DNA of 32,190 nt. Origin: Anaerolineaceae bacterium. GTDB taxonomy: Bacteria; Chloroflexota; Anaerolineae; Aggregatilineales; Phototrophicaceae. The translations under genes and the position numbers were made by a program. The notes under the pieces were generated by a model. The model did no database searches, was not told the origin of the DNA, and worked only from the letters and a program-made list of their open reading frames with translations. This document shows, in pieces, positions 7,730-14,668 of this stretch. The stretch is from contig WGMX01000029.1 in assembly GCA_016124855.1 (NCBI GenBank), positions 1 to 32,190 of the forward strand, written 5' to 3'. The first letter of the stretch is position 1. Each line of letters opens with the position of its first letter.

Positions 7730-8728
7730 TTATGGCAGTGTTACCGGCGCAGGCAGTCGATAGCTTCCTTGCACCTTACCATTGTTGTCCTTCAATGTCA
7801 CGACGTCTCCCGGTTGGAAACTCGGGGCCGTGCGGTTCCAGAAAAGGGCGATTGCCGTGTCTTGTCCAACGCGGCTGTAAACAGTGACCAAGCCGTTCGA
7901 GAATAAAATGCGCTCAGCGAAGGTGTAAACATTCCCGCTCGATGTTTCAATTGTCCATCCCTTGAGGTTGACATTATTACCGTTGTTGCGGATGGTGATG
8001 CCTTCGGTAGTAATCTGTCCTGCACCAATAACTTCGGCTATTTCCACTTTTGCATTTGTCGCAGTTGGGGGAAGCGTCAGCGTAGGCCGTAGCGTTGGTG
8101 TAGCCGTTGGCCCTTGCGTAGGCTCTGCCGTTCCTTCAGCGGTGATCTCTGCTGTCGCTTCTACCGAAGCTTCTTCTAGGGTTGGCACAGGGGTTGTGAC
8201 CGGCCCTGTAAGTGGGCAGCCTTCCAATGGCACAATCAACGTATCACCAATTTGGAGCAAGGATGCAGTTTCGTCATTAAGCCCGTTGACTTCCATAAGC
8301 TTAAATGGATCAGCGCCATATTGTTCTGCTACACCAAAAGGTGTATCGCCTTCGACTAGGGTGTGCAAGATACAATTTTCAGGCAAAGCTGTGGTTACTA
8401 CCCCCGGTGATTGAGCATCGCTTGGATTAATTGCCACCGCACCAGCATCAATCGTTCCAACGGTTTGGGCAGATGAACTTTCTGTAGTGACTAGAATGCC
8501 TGTCGGCAAAATAACGGTACCGGGTTGTGGTGTTGCCGTCACAATTTTGATCGTTGGCCCTGCATTCGGATCAGTTGTAGCTGTCACCAAAATGGGAACA
8601 GTAATCACCAACTGGCTGGTCGTTGGTGGCGGCGTATTATTGTTTAACAAGCGAGTGACCGCAAAGATAACCGCTGCCGTTATCAGAACATTCAGCACAA
8701 TAAAAGTTATAAGCGAACGTCGCCGCAT
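7730..8728 (-). CDS. Membrane-anchored LysM and lamin-tail-domain protein
   Basis: A 332-residue envelope protein. Counting from the ATG at 8728: a basic start (MRRRS), one hydrophobic span at about 5-26 acting as an uncleaved anchor, then a Thr/Pro-rich stretch. A LysM domain follows at ~119-168 (LVEGDTPFGVAEQYGADPF then LQIGDTLIVP), which should bind peptidoglycan or other N-acetylglucosamine polymers. A second Thr/Pro/Glu linker at ~175-225 leads to a C-terminal beta-sandwich at ~227-327. This has GITIRNNGNNVNLKGWTI, the hallmark of lamin-tail (LTD) domains that occur in many secreted bacterial proteins. The ATG at 8728 has a CGAGG site 6-7 bases upstream. An upstream extension to 8845 lacks a ribosome site and would put 39 polar residues before the signal. 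Two Cys bracket the LysM and may form a disulfide. Probably a cell-wall-attached structural or adhesion protein. Confidence 0.87.
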   Translation of the reverse strand: MRRRSLITFIVLNVLITAAVIFAVTRLLNNNTPPPTTSQLVITVPILVTATTDPNAGPTIKIVTATPQPGTVILPTGILVTTESSSAQTVGTIDAGAVAINPSDAQSPGVVTTALPENCILHTLVEGDTPFGVAEQYGADPFKLMEVNGLNDETASLLQIGDTLIVPLEGCPLTGPVTTPVPTLEEASVEATAEITAEGTAEPTQGPTATPTLRPTLTLPPTATNAKVEIAEVIGAGQITTEGITIRNNGNNVNLKGWTIETSSGNVYTFAERILFSNGLVTVYSRVGQDTAIALFWNRTAPSFQPGDVVTLKDNNGKVQGSYRLPAPVTLP

Positions 8729-8994
8729 AATGAGCCTCGTTTTTGAACCTTCGCCCCCAATTCCAATCCTAACCTGCCTCAGGAGAGAAATCTTTCGAAG
8801 GTAAGTATATCTTTTTGTTTTAACCCCGTTACAGGATATTAACACAGTGGGCTAATGGGGGCAATTGATGGGTTGGAATGCGGTTAGTAATCGTTGGTCA
8901 ACAGCAAGGTGAAAATGCTAATGTTGTTCTACTGATACGGCGCTACAATATCACGCTAATTGGATGCGGGTAATCGAGTTTTGGAGGTGTGAAT

Positions 8995-9489
8995 ATGACC
9001 TACATGATTGATGGACATAACCTAATTGGTAAGCTGCCGGATATTTCACTCGATGACCCTAACGACGAAGCCTTACTCGTACAAAAACTGAATGGATTCT
9101 CGGCTCGAACTGGTAAAACCTGTTTGGTCGTGTTTGATCATGGGTTGCCCGGAGGCAGTTCGCGGATGTCTACCCGTAATGTACAGGTGGTGTTTGCTTC
9201 CGGTCGGTCCAGCGCCGACCGTGTAATGGTCGAACGTATCTACAAGATACAGGATATAAAAGGCTGGGTCATTGTCACCTCAGATAACGATGTAATGTCG
9301 AGGGCACGCAGGCGGGGCATGGAAACAATGCACTCGGAGGAGTTTGCGCTGTTGTTAGAAACTCCACCGCCTAAAGTAGAGGACGCTGGCGAACGAACCG
9401 AGGTCAATCTCTCATCAGCAGAGGTGGATGAGTGGCTTACCCTATTTGGTGATGGGACATCTCCTAAAGAAAATAAAAAGAAACGCTAA
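8995..9489 (+). CDS. NYN/PIN-like ribonuclease of the YacP (Rae1) type
   Basis: A small soluble protein of 164 residues with the NYN (PIN-like) nuclease fold. The conserved acidic positions are visible: D6 in MIDGHNL with N9, D48 in VVFDHG, D75 in SSADRVMVERI, and D97/D99 in VTSDNDV. This fits the YacP/Rae1 family, which cleaves RNA in a metal-dependent way. The C-terminus is charged and Lys-rich. The start was chosen at ATG 8995 because GGAGG (8983-8987) lies 7 bases upstream; a GTG at 8989 overlaps that site. An HTH gene follows 15 bases after the stop, so the two are probably co-transcribed. The RNA target is unknown. Confidence 0.85.
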   Translation: MTYMIDGHNLIGKLPDISLDDPNDEALLVQKLNGFSARTGKTCLVVFDHGLPGGSSRMSTRNVQVVFASGRSSADRVMVERIYKIQDIKGWVIVTSDNDVMSRARRRGMETMHSEEFALLLETPPPKVEDAGERTEVNLSSAEVDEWLTLFGDGTSPKENKKKR

Positions 9490-9504
9490 GTTTAGGAACA
9501 TTAT

Positions 9505-10143
9505 GTGGCACGACGCTACGACCATCTGCGTGATAAAGCAATCGAACTACGTACCCAGCACAACATGACACTGGAAGATATTGTCGAGCGGTTGGCCTTG
9601 CCTAAAACAACCATCTACTATTGGATTAAAGACATTCCTATTCCGCGCACCGAAAGGCAAACTGAAGCTCAGCTTGCTCGTGCCGCTCAAGTCAAACGGA
9701 AATATGCCCTTCTTCGCGAGGCGGCTTATCAAGAGGGCGTTGCACAAGCTCCCGAACTGCTGAAGGATGCAACTTTTCGCGACTTTGTTGTCCTCTATAT
9801 GGCTGAGGGCGCGAAAACACAGCGAAATCGGCTATCATTTGTAAATTCTGATGCACGAATGGTCAAGCTTGCTCATGATTGGTTAAAGCGATTATCGAAT
9901 AGGGCTTTCTTCTATGGGCTTCAGTATCATGCTGACCATGATGTCGAAGAATTAAAACAATACTGGGCTGATTTGCTTAATATATCACCTGACAAAGTTT
10001 ATGCGAGTCGTAAATCGAATAGCAATGAATTATCAGGTAGGCAGTTTCGTTCGGTTCATGGAATACTATCTGTTGAAATTGGAGATACTTATTTACACGC
10101 AAAGATGCAAGCATGGATGGACATCGTAAAAAGTCAGTGGTAA
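9505..10143 (+). CDS. HTH protein with LAGLIDADG-like core
   Basis: A 212-residue protein beginning with a helix-turn-helix (about residues 8-44; MTLEDIVERLALPKTTIYYWIK), of the kind that pairs with DNA recognition. The following part (about 88-205) contains FRDFVVLYMAEGAKT and FVNSDARMVKLAHDWLKRL, which resemble a LAGLIDADG-type half (the xxAEGxKT and fxNsDxxmv motifs). Proteins with this layout include WhiA-like regulators and homing-endonuclease relatives. The acidic residue of a LAGLIDADG catalytic motif may be E101. The GTG at 9505 is used with AGGAAC upstream. It follows the NYN gene by 15 bases and is followed by three tRNA genes 12 bases after its stop. It could be a transcription factor or a degenerate homing enzyme; the sequence alone does not decide. 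Confidence 0.7.
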   Translation: MARRYDHLRDKAIELRTQHNMTLEDIVERLALPKTTIYYWIKDIPIPRTERQTEAQLARAAQVKRKYALLREAAYQEGVAQAPELLKDATFRDFVVLYMAEGAKTQRNRLSFVNSDARMVKLAHDWLKRLSNRAFFYGLQYHADHDVEELKQYWADLLNISPDKVYASRKSNSNELSGRQFRSVHGILSVEIGDTYLHAKMQAWMDIVKSQW

Positions 10144-10155
10144 TATACTCTCATT

Positions 10156-10229
10156 CGGGGCGTGGCGCAGTCTGGTAGCGCGCTTGTTTTGGGTACAAGA
10201 GGCCATGGGTTCGAATCCCGTCGCCCCGA
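10156..10229 (+). tRNA. tRNA-Pro (UGG)
   Basis: Folds as a cloverleaf. The acceptor is CGGGGCG/CGCCCCG, the D arm contains CAGTCTGGTAG, the anticodon stem is CTTGT/ACAAG with loop TTTGGGT (anticodon TGG), the T loop is TTCGAAT, and the discriminator is A. CCA is not encoded. First of three closely spaced tRNA genes. Confidence 0.95.
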
Positions 10230-10267
10230 CTTTAACAACTGATATTTATGTTAAAATCCTACCATGT

Positions 10268-10338
10268 GCGGGTATGGTGTAGTGGTAACATACGACCCTT
10301 CCAAGGTCTTGTCACCGGTTCGAATCCGGTTACCCGCT
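10268..10338 (+). tRNA. tRNA-Gly (UCC)
   Basis: Acceptor GCGGGTA/TACCCGC, loop CTTCCAA giving anticodon TCC, T loop TTCGAAT with stem CCGG. The base pair at the top of the anticodon stem is a C-T mismatch, as read. No CCA encoded. Probably co-transcribed with the flanking tRNAs. Confidence 0.93.
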
Positions 10339-10343
10339 CTCTA

Positions 10344-10415
10344 GGGCGCTTAGCTCAACGGCAGAGCAGTCGGCTCATAACTGATTGGTTGAAGGTTCGA
10401 ATCCTTCAGCGCCCA
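10344..10415 (+). tRNA. tRNA with CAU anticodon (Met elongator or Ile2)
   Basis: Acceptor GGGCGCT/AGCGCCC, D arm GCTC...GAGC, loop CTCATAA giving anticodon CAT, T loop TTCGAAT, discriminator A. The first acceptor pair is G-C, and the GGG/CCC anticodon-stem run of initiators is absent, so it is not the initiator. The sequence does not separate elongator Met from a lysidine-modified Ile2 tRNA with certainty. Confidence 0.9.
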
Positions 10416-10783
10416 TCTTCAAGTAATTGAACAGCGATTTTCTGCCCCATAAAGTAAACTGTTAATGTAAGTTCTTTCCAGTAATGTGTTGTCATGACGA
10501 TGACTGGGACGACATTTTTGATTTCCATTTCTAAGCGGAAATCGGAACCCGCTGGGAAAAAGAACTAATTGACCATGTCTTTCAATAATTGGAAATGTGC
10601 ATGACCCAGTGTGGTGGCAGTCGGCTGGCCGGTTGACAAATTTGGAGCTGTTTCGCCTTGTAAAACAGAAACACCATTTGTCCGGGGCTGAGGGGCTAAA
10701 ATTGTCACGAAAGATTTTCACGGTGTAAATTTCATGAATAAGTTTTGTTATTGGACCGTTTACCAGACTATCACAATAGTCCG
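10416..10783. other. Intergenic region after tRNA cluster
   Basis: No supported gene. A minus-strand open frame at 10419-10721 has no start signal or known motif. A small dyad GACTAT/ATAGTC at about 10765-10780 follows the MFS gene of the arsenic operon on the minus strand, but it has no T-run, so terminator function is doubtful. Confidence 0.35.
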
Positions 10784-12115
10784 TTATGAGATTTGCTCCA
10801 ATATGGACAGATTGGCATTAGTAGTATCCTGCATCGTACCGGCAGTTTCGCGTCGTGCGACAAAAATCACGCCGGTTGCTGCGATGGCAAGTATGACTAC
10901 TAACCACAAAACAGGCTGGTAATTATCGGCTTGGTCATACAGCAGGCTGGCAATAAGAGGAGCCGAAGTTCCTGTCAAGGTCAGAAACAGCGCCATAATA
11001 CTGGAAATCCGACCATAATGAGAGATACCGTACAGCTCTGCCAGAATCGAAGGACGCGCCAGCGTCACCGCGCCCTGTGCTGCGCCAAAGACGAATATAA
11101 ATCCCCCAATTAGCAGCGACGTATGACCAACCAGCAAGAAGGACAATGCCAGCGCTTGCAGCCCAAATACGCCAATAGCAATTATACGAGTTGAAAATCG
11201 TTGATCCAGCGGCGCGAAGACAATGCGTCCAATCACCTGCATGATGCCTATTGTTCCTGTGGCAAACGCTGCGGTGCTGGAATCGAAGCCCGCGTCAATC
11301 AGGAATGGGATGAAATGGACTCGGATGGCCGCTGCTGAGAGCGAAATCAGTCCGAATGCTAATGTCAGCAGCCAGAAAATACGTCCGCTTAGAGCTGCTT
11401 TGAGTGCGATGCCTGTCATTGGCTTAGTCGATGGACTAGTTGACAATAGTGCTCCATCCCGTTCCAACCCCAGATCTGCCGGGCGGCGGCGCAGCATGAC
11501 TGCGTGCAGTGGAATCGTTACGGTTGCTAAAAATAAGCCTAGAATCAAGATGGCAGTTCGCCAGCCGAATCCGCGTAACAGGGCGTCCGACAGTGGCAAA
11601 AAGATAGTACTCGCTAGTCCAGCAGCAAATGTGATAATCGCAAGAGCCGTACTGCGCCGCCTTCGAAACCACTGGGCTACTACCGCAAAAGCGGGTTCGT
11701 ACAGGACAGCCGCCGCACATATTCCTAAGCCTGCCCAAATCAAATAAAACATGGGTTGTGTCGTAACCTGTGACCAGGCGATGACAAGCAGCGATGCTCC
11801 GATTGACCCAATCGTCATTAAGAGCCGCGGCCCATATTTGTCAATCCACACACCTACGGGAAAAGCCATCACACCCGCCATAAGCCACATCAGGGAAAAG
11901 CCAGCGGTTAATTCTGCACGTGACCAGCCGAGATCATGCTCCATTGGCGTGAGAAAAACCGAAAAAGCGTAATAAATAACCCCCCATGAGATTGTTTCGG
12001 TAACGGCAAGTGTGACAGCGAGATACCACCCATAATAGGATTTTGTACGAATCATGCGCATCCGAGTTTTATCCCATGCCTGCAGGTAGGAGCCAATAAC
12101 AACTAGGTCTTTCAT
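10784..12115 (-). CDS. MFS transporter of the arsenic island
   Basis: A 443-residue carrier with about 12 hydrophobic helices. The first helix region YYGWYLAVTLAVTETISWGVIYYAF and the GVWIDKYGPR loop between helices 2 and 3 are typical of MFS carriers with monocarboxylate-like substrates. A second loop and charged GLERDG linker follow in the middle. It is the last gene of arsR, flavoprotein, MFS on the minus strand, 38 bases after the flavoprotein stop, so it is likely to be co-transcribed. The context suggests efflux of an arsenical or of a product made by the flavoprotein. It is not ArsB or Acr3 and carries no Cys cluster. Start uncertain: the ATG at 12115 has no clear ribosome site, and an ATG at 12061 (MRMIRTKSYYGW) is possible. 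Substrate unproven. Confidence 0.85.
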   Translation of the reverse strand: MKDLVVIGSYLQAWDKTRMRMIRTKSYYGWYLAVTLAVTETISWGVIYYAFSVFLTPMEHDLGWSRAELTAGFSLMWLMAGVMAFPVGVWIDKYGPRLLMTIGSIGASLLVIAWSQVTTQPMFYLIWAGLGICAAAVLYEPAFAVVAQWFRRRRSTALAIITFAAGLASTIFLPLSDALLRGFGWRTAILILGLFLATVTIPLHAVMLRRRPADLGLERDGALLSTSPSTKPMTGIALKAALSGRIFWLLTLAFGLISLSAAAIRVHFIPFLIDAGFDSSTAAFATGTIGIMQVIGRIVFAPLDQRFSTRIIAIGVFGLQALALSFLLVGHTSLLIGGFIFVFGAAQGAVTLARPSILAELYGISHYGRISSIMALFLTLTGTSAPLIASLLYDQADNYQPVLWLVVILAIAATGVIFVARRETAGTMQDTTNANLSILEQIS

Positions 12116-12153
12116 AGCTAGAGGTCAGCTTTGAATGGCTCGAGGCCGTGTTT

Positions 12154-13641
12154 TCATGCGCAGCAGTCATCATCACATCCACAGGTTGTAGATTTGACCC
12201 CATCACTACAACAGGTATCGTCACAACCACATTCGTGTGTAACGTTTGCTATCGTTACCGGCACTGCCTCAAACTGTAAATTGATTGGCTGCAACCGAAT
12301 ATTATTCACCGGAATGTTGCTGAGGGAGATGAGTGCCGGGGCACTCTGTGACGCAGATGTTCCACAACATGCCGTGCCTTCACCTCCCAAATCTGTCGAG
12401 CAAACGCCAGTCTCCGGTAAGTTTAGCTGCACATCGTGGGCAGCCTCCCAATCGCCTGTCAGTGCTGCCACAACGGAACGTACTTGTTCATAGCCCGTCG
12501 CCAGCAGGAACGTAGGTGCGCGTCCATAACTTTTCATGCCCACAATATAGAAATTTTTCTCAGGATGACGCAGTTCAGCTTCCCCGTGTGGGCGCACGGT
12601 GCCGCAACTGTGAATATTCGGATCAATCATCGGGCCGAGAGCACGGGTACTTTCTAAAGCAGGGTCAAGCTCCAATCGAAGTTCCCGCAGCATATCCAAG
12701 TCAGGGCGTGCGCCTGTGGCAGCGATGATTTCATCAACACGTATTGTCTGAATACCATCCGACGATTCGCCGATAACCTCAAGTTCTTGAACCGCTGCTT
12801 TGATTTCGCGCACGCGGAATGGCGAAACAATCTCGATCTTCCCGGCATCAACGTACCCCTGAATACGTGTTCCGAGGCGTCCGCGTGCTGGCAGAGCATC
12901 TTCACCTCCGCCGCCGTAGACCTGCTTTAGATTCTTACCGCGCATTGCCCAGTAAATAGTGGTATTAGGTGCAGTTACTATCAGCTCTGCTAGATTTAAC
13001 AGCACATTAATCGCGGAATGTCCGCTTCCCACGACCATAACCCGCCGATTGGCATAGCGCTCACGCTGGCTGTTTAGGACATCAGGGATACCATAAAGGA
13101 TATGGTCGGCCTGACTTTTTTCGCCTACAGCGGGCAGGCCGCCAGAACCAAGTGGATTGGGTTTGTGCCATGTGCCTGACGCGTCAATTACCGCACGGGC
13201 TTCGATAAGTGTCTCGCTGCCATCCTCACAAATTACGTGCAGCACAAATGGAGCATCTTCCCGTCCAGCATCTTTCATTTTGTCAATATTACGGCGGCTG
13301 ACCGCCACCACCCGCGTATTCAGATAGATAAGGTCTTTTACCTCTGGCAGTTTACTAAAGGGCACAAGGTATCGCTCAACTAAATCCCGTCCCGTGGGCA
13401 AGTCGTTAAGCGGCGGCATTTGCCAACCGTGTTTCTCTAGCAGGCGTACAGAAGCCCGGTCTACAGTGAATTCCCAAGGGGAGAACATCCGCACGTGAGC
13501 CCAGTTGTCTACATTGGCTCCAATCTTGCTCCCCGCTTCGATGACAATTAGGCTTTCGCCCCGCTCGATGAGATGAGCGGCGGCAGCCAATCCTACAGGG
13601 CCGGCTCCAATAATGGCTACGGGTAGGGCTTGTGTTTTCAT
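12154..13641 (-). CDS. FAD/NAD(P)-dependent oxidoreductase with Cys-rich tail (ArsO-like)
   Basis: A 495-residue flavoprotein. The FAD dinucleotide motif GAGPVG (12-17) with E35, an intermediate DASGTWHKPNP (153-163) and a second dinucleotide motif GSGHSA (205-210) match the flavin-containing monooxygenase layout. The product would oxidise or reduce an arsenical using NAD(P)H; the reaction is inferred from its place between arsR and a carrier. After the core (to ~400) comes a tail with Cys at 414 and 425-426, then two copies of CGCDDxCC (471-478 and 487-494) ending the protein. This looks like soft-metal or As(III) ligation. The ATG at 13641 is chosen because AAGGAG lies 7 bases upstream. A 28-bp operator-like palindrome and a hairpin with T-run lie between arsR and this gene. 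Alternatives include a trimethylamine- or thiol-oxidising FMO. Confidence 0.85.
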   Translation of the reverse strand: MKTQALPVAIIGAGPVGLAAAAHLIERGESLIVIEAGSKIGANVDNWAHVRMFSPWEFTVDRASVRLLEKHGWQMPPLNDLPTGRDLVERYLVPFSKLPEVKDLIYLNTRVVAVSRRNIDKMKDAGREDAPFVLHVICEDGSETLIEARAVIDASGTWHKPNPLGSGGLPAVGEKSQADHILYGIPDVLNSQRERYANRRVMVVGSGHSAINVLLNLAELIVTAPNTTIYWAMRGKNLKQVYGGGGEDALPARGRLGTRIQGYVDAGKIEIVSPFRVREIKAAVQELEVIGESSDGIQTIRVDEIIAATGARPDLDMLRELRLELDPALESTRALGPMIDPNIHSCGTVRPHGEAELRHPEKNFYIVGMKSYGRAPTFLLATGYEQVRSVVAALTGDWEAAHDVQLNLPETGVCSTDLGGEGTACCGTSASQSAPALISLSNIPVNNIRLQPINLQFEAVPVTIANVTHECGCDDTCCSDGVKSTTCGCDDDCCA

Positions 13642-13706
13642 GAAAGTTCTCCTTCTTTCGCAATTTTGACTCAAATATCAGGATTGGAAAAAGACTTACC
13701 ACTAAG

Positions 13707-13734
13707 TTCTTTATCGTAAAAATACGATAAAGAA
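13707..13734 (-). promoter_or_regulatory. ArsR operator candidate O2, perfect 12-bp arms
   Basis: Inverted arms TTCTTTATCGTA and TACGATAAAGAA around AAAA, perfect over 24 of 28 bases. The core ATCGTA-N4-TACGAT also occurs at arsR. It lies 65 bases upstream of the flavoprotein ATG, so it likely controls a second promoter for flavoprotein and MFS genes. Confidence 0.75.
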
Positions 13735-13762
13735 GATAAAAAAGAGAGGCGATTATTCGCCT
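13735..13762 (-). terminator. Terminator or attenuator after arsR
   Basis: Stem AGGCGA/TCGCCT (arms 13747-13752 and 13757-13762) begins at the arsR stop codon. Read on the minus strand it is followed by CTCTCTTTTTTATC. A 6-bp stem is short and the T-run starts a few bases late, so termination is probably partial, leaving arsR and the flavoprotein under partly separate control. Confidence 0.55.
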
Positions 13763-14070
13763 TAGAATAGCGTACCAACCTGTGCCTTGAACCATGCTAT
13801 AGTTTCGTCACACAAGCAGTAGCATGTTGCCGGGCCTTCCAATGTCCCGCAAATTAAGCCGACATCTCGAAGGACTTTGAGATGTTGTGACACTGTCGCT
13901 TGCGCTAGCGGCAGCACTTCGACGATATCTCCCGTAATACACTGCGGATTCTCGCTCAAATAGCGGAAGATTTGCATCCTTGCCGGGTGTCCGAGTGCCT
14001 TCATCATCTGTGTCAGGCGCTCTTCGTCTACCGTAAGATCATACGTCTTGATTTCGTGTGTCATACTCAT
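13762..14070 (-). CDS. arsR: ArsR-family arsenical-responsive repressor
   Basis: A 102-residue winged-helix repressor. The HTH is clear at about 43-73: ITGDIVEVLPLAQATVSQHLKVLRDVGLI. Five Cys are present: C44 and C74 flank the HTH, and C83, C85 and C87 form a CYCLC cluster beyond the wing. These fit a C-terminal As(III) or Sb(III) site unlike the classical helix-3 CVC motif. The start is ATG at 14070, which sits at the edge of a palindrome and has no ribosome site; a second in-frame ATG at 14064 is an alternative. The predicted promoter puts the transcription start at that ATG, implying a leaderless mRNA. It heads the minus-strand unit and faces the arsC genes. Self-repression is inferred from the operator. 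Confidence 0.92.
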   Translation of the reverse strand: MSMTHEIKTYDLTVDEERLTQMMKALGHPARMQIFRYLSENPQCITGDIVEVLPLAQATVSQHLKVLRDVGLICGTLEGPATCYCLCDETIAWFKAQVGTLF

Positions 14071-14087
14071 ATCGTATTTTTACGATA
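14070..14087 (-). promoter_or_regulatory. ArsR operator candidate O1 at the arsR start codon
   Basis: Perfect dyad TATCGTA/TACGATA with a TTTT spacer, same core as at 13707-13734. It covers the predicted -10 element and the base of the ATG, so bound repressor would block RNA polymerase. Confidence 0.75.
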
Positions 14088-14105
14088 AAACATTGGATTT
14101 GTCAA
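14077..14105 (-). promoter_or_regulatory. arsR promoter, predicted leaderless
   Basis: Minus strand TTGACA (14105-14100), 17-base spacer, then TAAAAA (14082-14077). The expected start site seven bases on falls on the A of the arsR ATG at 14070. The -35 is consensus and the -10 is weak, so start-site mapping is needed for certainty. Confidence 0.55.
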
Positions 14106-14151
14106 GCCCCAACCCAATTTCTTATAAGTTGGATATCGAGGGCAAACCATA

Positions 14152-14181
14152 TTGACATTACCATTCTTTTGGCAATATAAT
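14152..14181 (+). promoter_or_regulatory. Promoter of the arsC-aquaporin operon
   Basis: TTGACA (14152-14157) and TATAAT (14176-14181), both consensus, separated by 18 bases. The start site would be near 14188, about 40 bases before arsC. Confidence 0.8.
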
Positions 14182-14196
14182 TCAATCCTGATTGAA
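14181..14196 (+). promoter_or_regulatory. Operator candidate at the arsC promoter start site
   Basis: Dyad TTCAATCCTGATTGAA, 7-bp arms with a 2-base spacer, overlapping the end of the -10 and the expected start site. It differs from the ATCGTA palindromes, so it may be bound by the HTH of the ArsR-ArsC fusion protein rather than by the separate ArsR. Confidence 0.5.
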
Positions 14197-14227
14197 GCAA
14201 TACAATTTGAATTAAAGGACAACTTGG

Positions 14228-14668
14228 ATGCGCAAGAAAGTTATTTTTGTGTGTAATGGCAATTCGGCACGTTCACAAATGGCAGAAGGGTTTCTTCGCA
14301 AATTGGGTGGTGACAGGTACGATGTTTACAGTGGGGGAATGGTAGCGAGAGGAATTCATCCTATGACCATTCAAGTGATGCGGGAAGTGGGAATCGACAT
14401 CAGTGGACAGTATTCGAAAGTAGCTCTCGAGTATTACTCGAAGATTGTATTTGATGTTGCCGTCATTGTCTGCCGAAAAGCTGAAGATGACTGCCCGAAG
14501 ATTGCCGGGATGACGAGGAATGTTCAGCGCTGGATATTTGATGACCCTTTGCGTGCACAAGGCACGGAAGAAGAAAAACTCGCAAAATTTAAAGAAGTCC
14601 GCAATCAAGTAGAAGCTCGGCTTAAGCTGTGGCTCGCCGAAGATATGGAAGCAGACCTTGCCAGTTGA
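14228..14668 (+). CDS. arsC: Arsenate reductase, LMW-PTP fold, redox-coupled
   Basis: A 146-residue cytosolic enzyme expected to reduce arsenate to arsenite. The P-loop is C9-NGNSA-R15, the redox pair is C82 and C89 (VCRKAEDDCP), and the Asp-Pro loop is at D105-D106-P107. The nucleophile and both shuttle Cys match the spacing of the thioredoxin-coupled ArsC of Staphylococcus, so thioredoxin is the likely reductant. Family members are usually ~131-140 residues; this one has an acidic C-terminal extension. The ATG at 14228 has AAAGGA upstream. It is the first gene of a tight plus-strand operon: the next gene starts inside it, 11 bases before its end. A consensus sigma-70-type promoter lies upstream, with a dyad at the expected start site. 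Confidence 0.92.
   Translation: MRKKVIFVCNGNSARSQMAEGFLRKLGGDRYDVYSGGMVARGIHPMTIQVMREVGIDISGQYSKVALEYYSKIVFDVAVIVCRKAEDDCPKIAGMTRNVQRWIFDDPLRAQGTEEEKLAKFKEVRNQVEARLKLWLAEDMEADLAS

Noticed and set aside
10248..10430. Short plus-strand open frame over the tRNA cluster
   Set aside because: It is formed from two tRNA genes and lacks a ribosome site; the tRNAs explain the sequence.
10419..10721. 100-codon minus-strand frame downstream of the tRNA genes
   Set aside because: Cys/His scattered without a zinc-finger pattern, no ribosome site, and no recognisable family.
11223..11747. 174-codon plus-strand frame antisense to the arsenic MFS gene
   Set aside because: Basic, low-complexity composition and complete overlap with a well-supported carrier point to a shadow frame.
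13762..14070. SmtB/CadC-type metal sensor instead of ArsR
   Set aside because: The Cys pattern (C74, C83, C85, C87) and flanking arsC genes favour arsenic; zinc or cadmium sensor motifs are not evident, though specificity is unproven.
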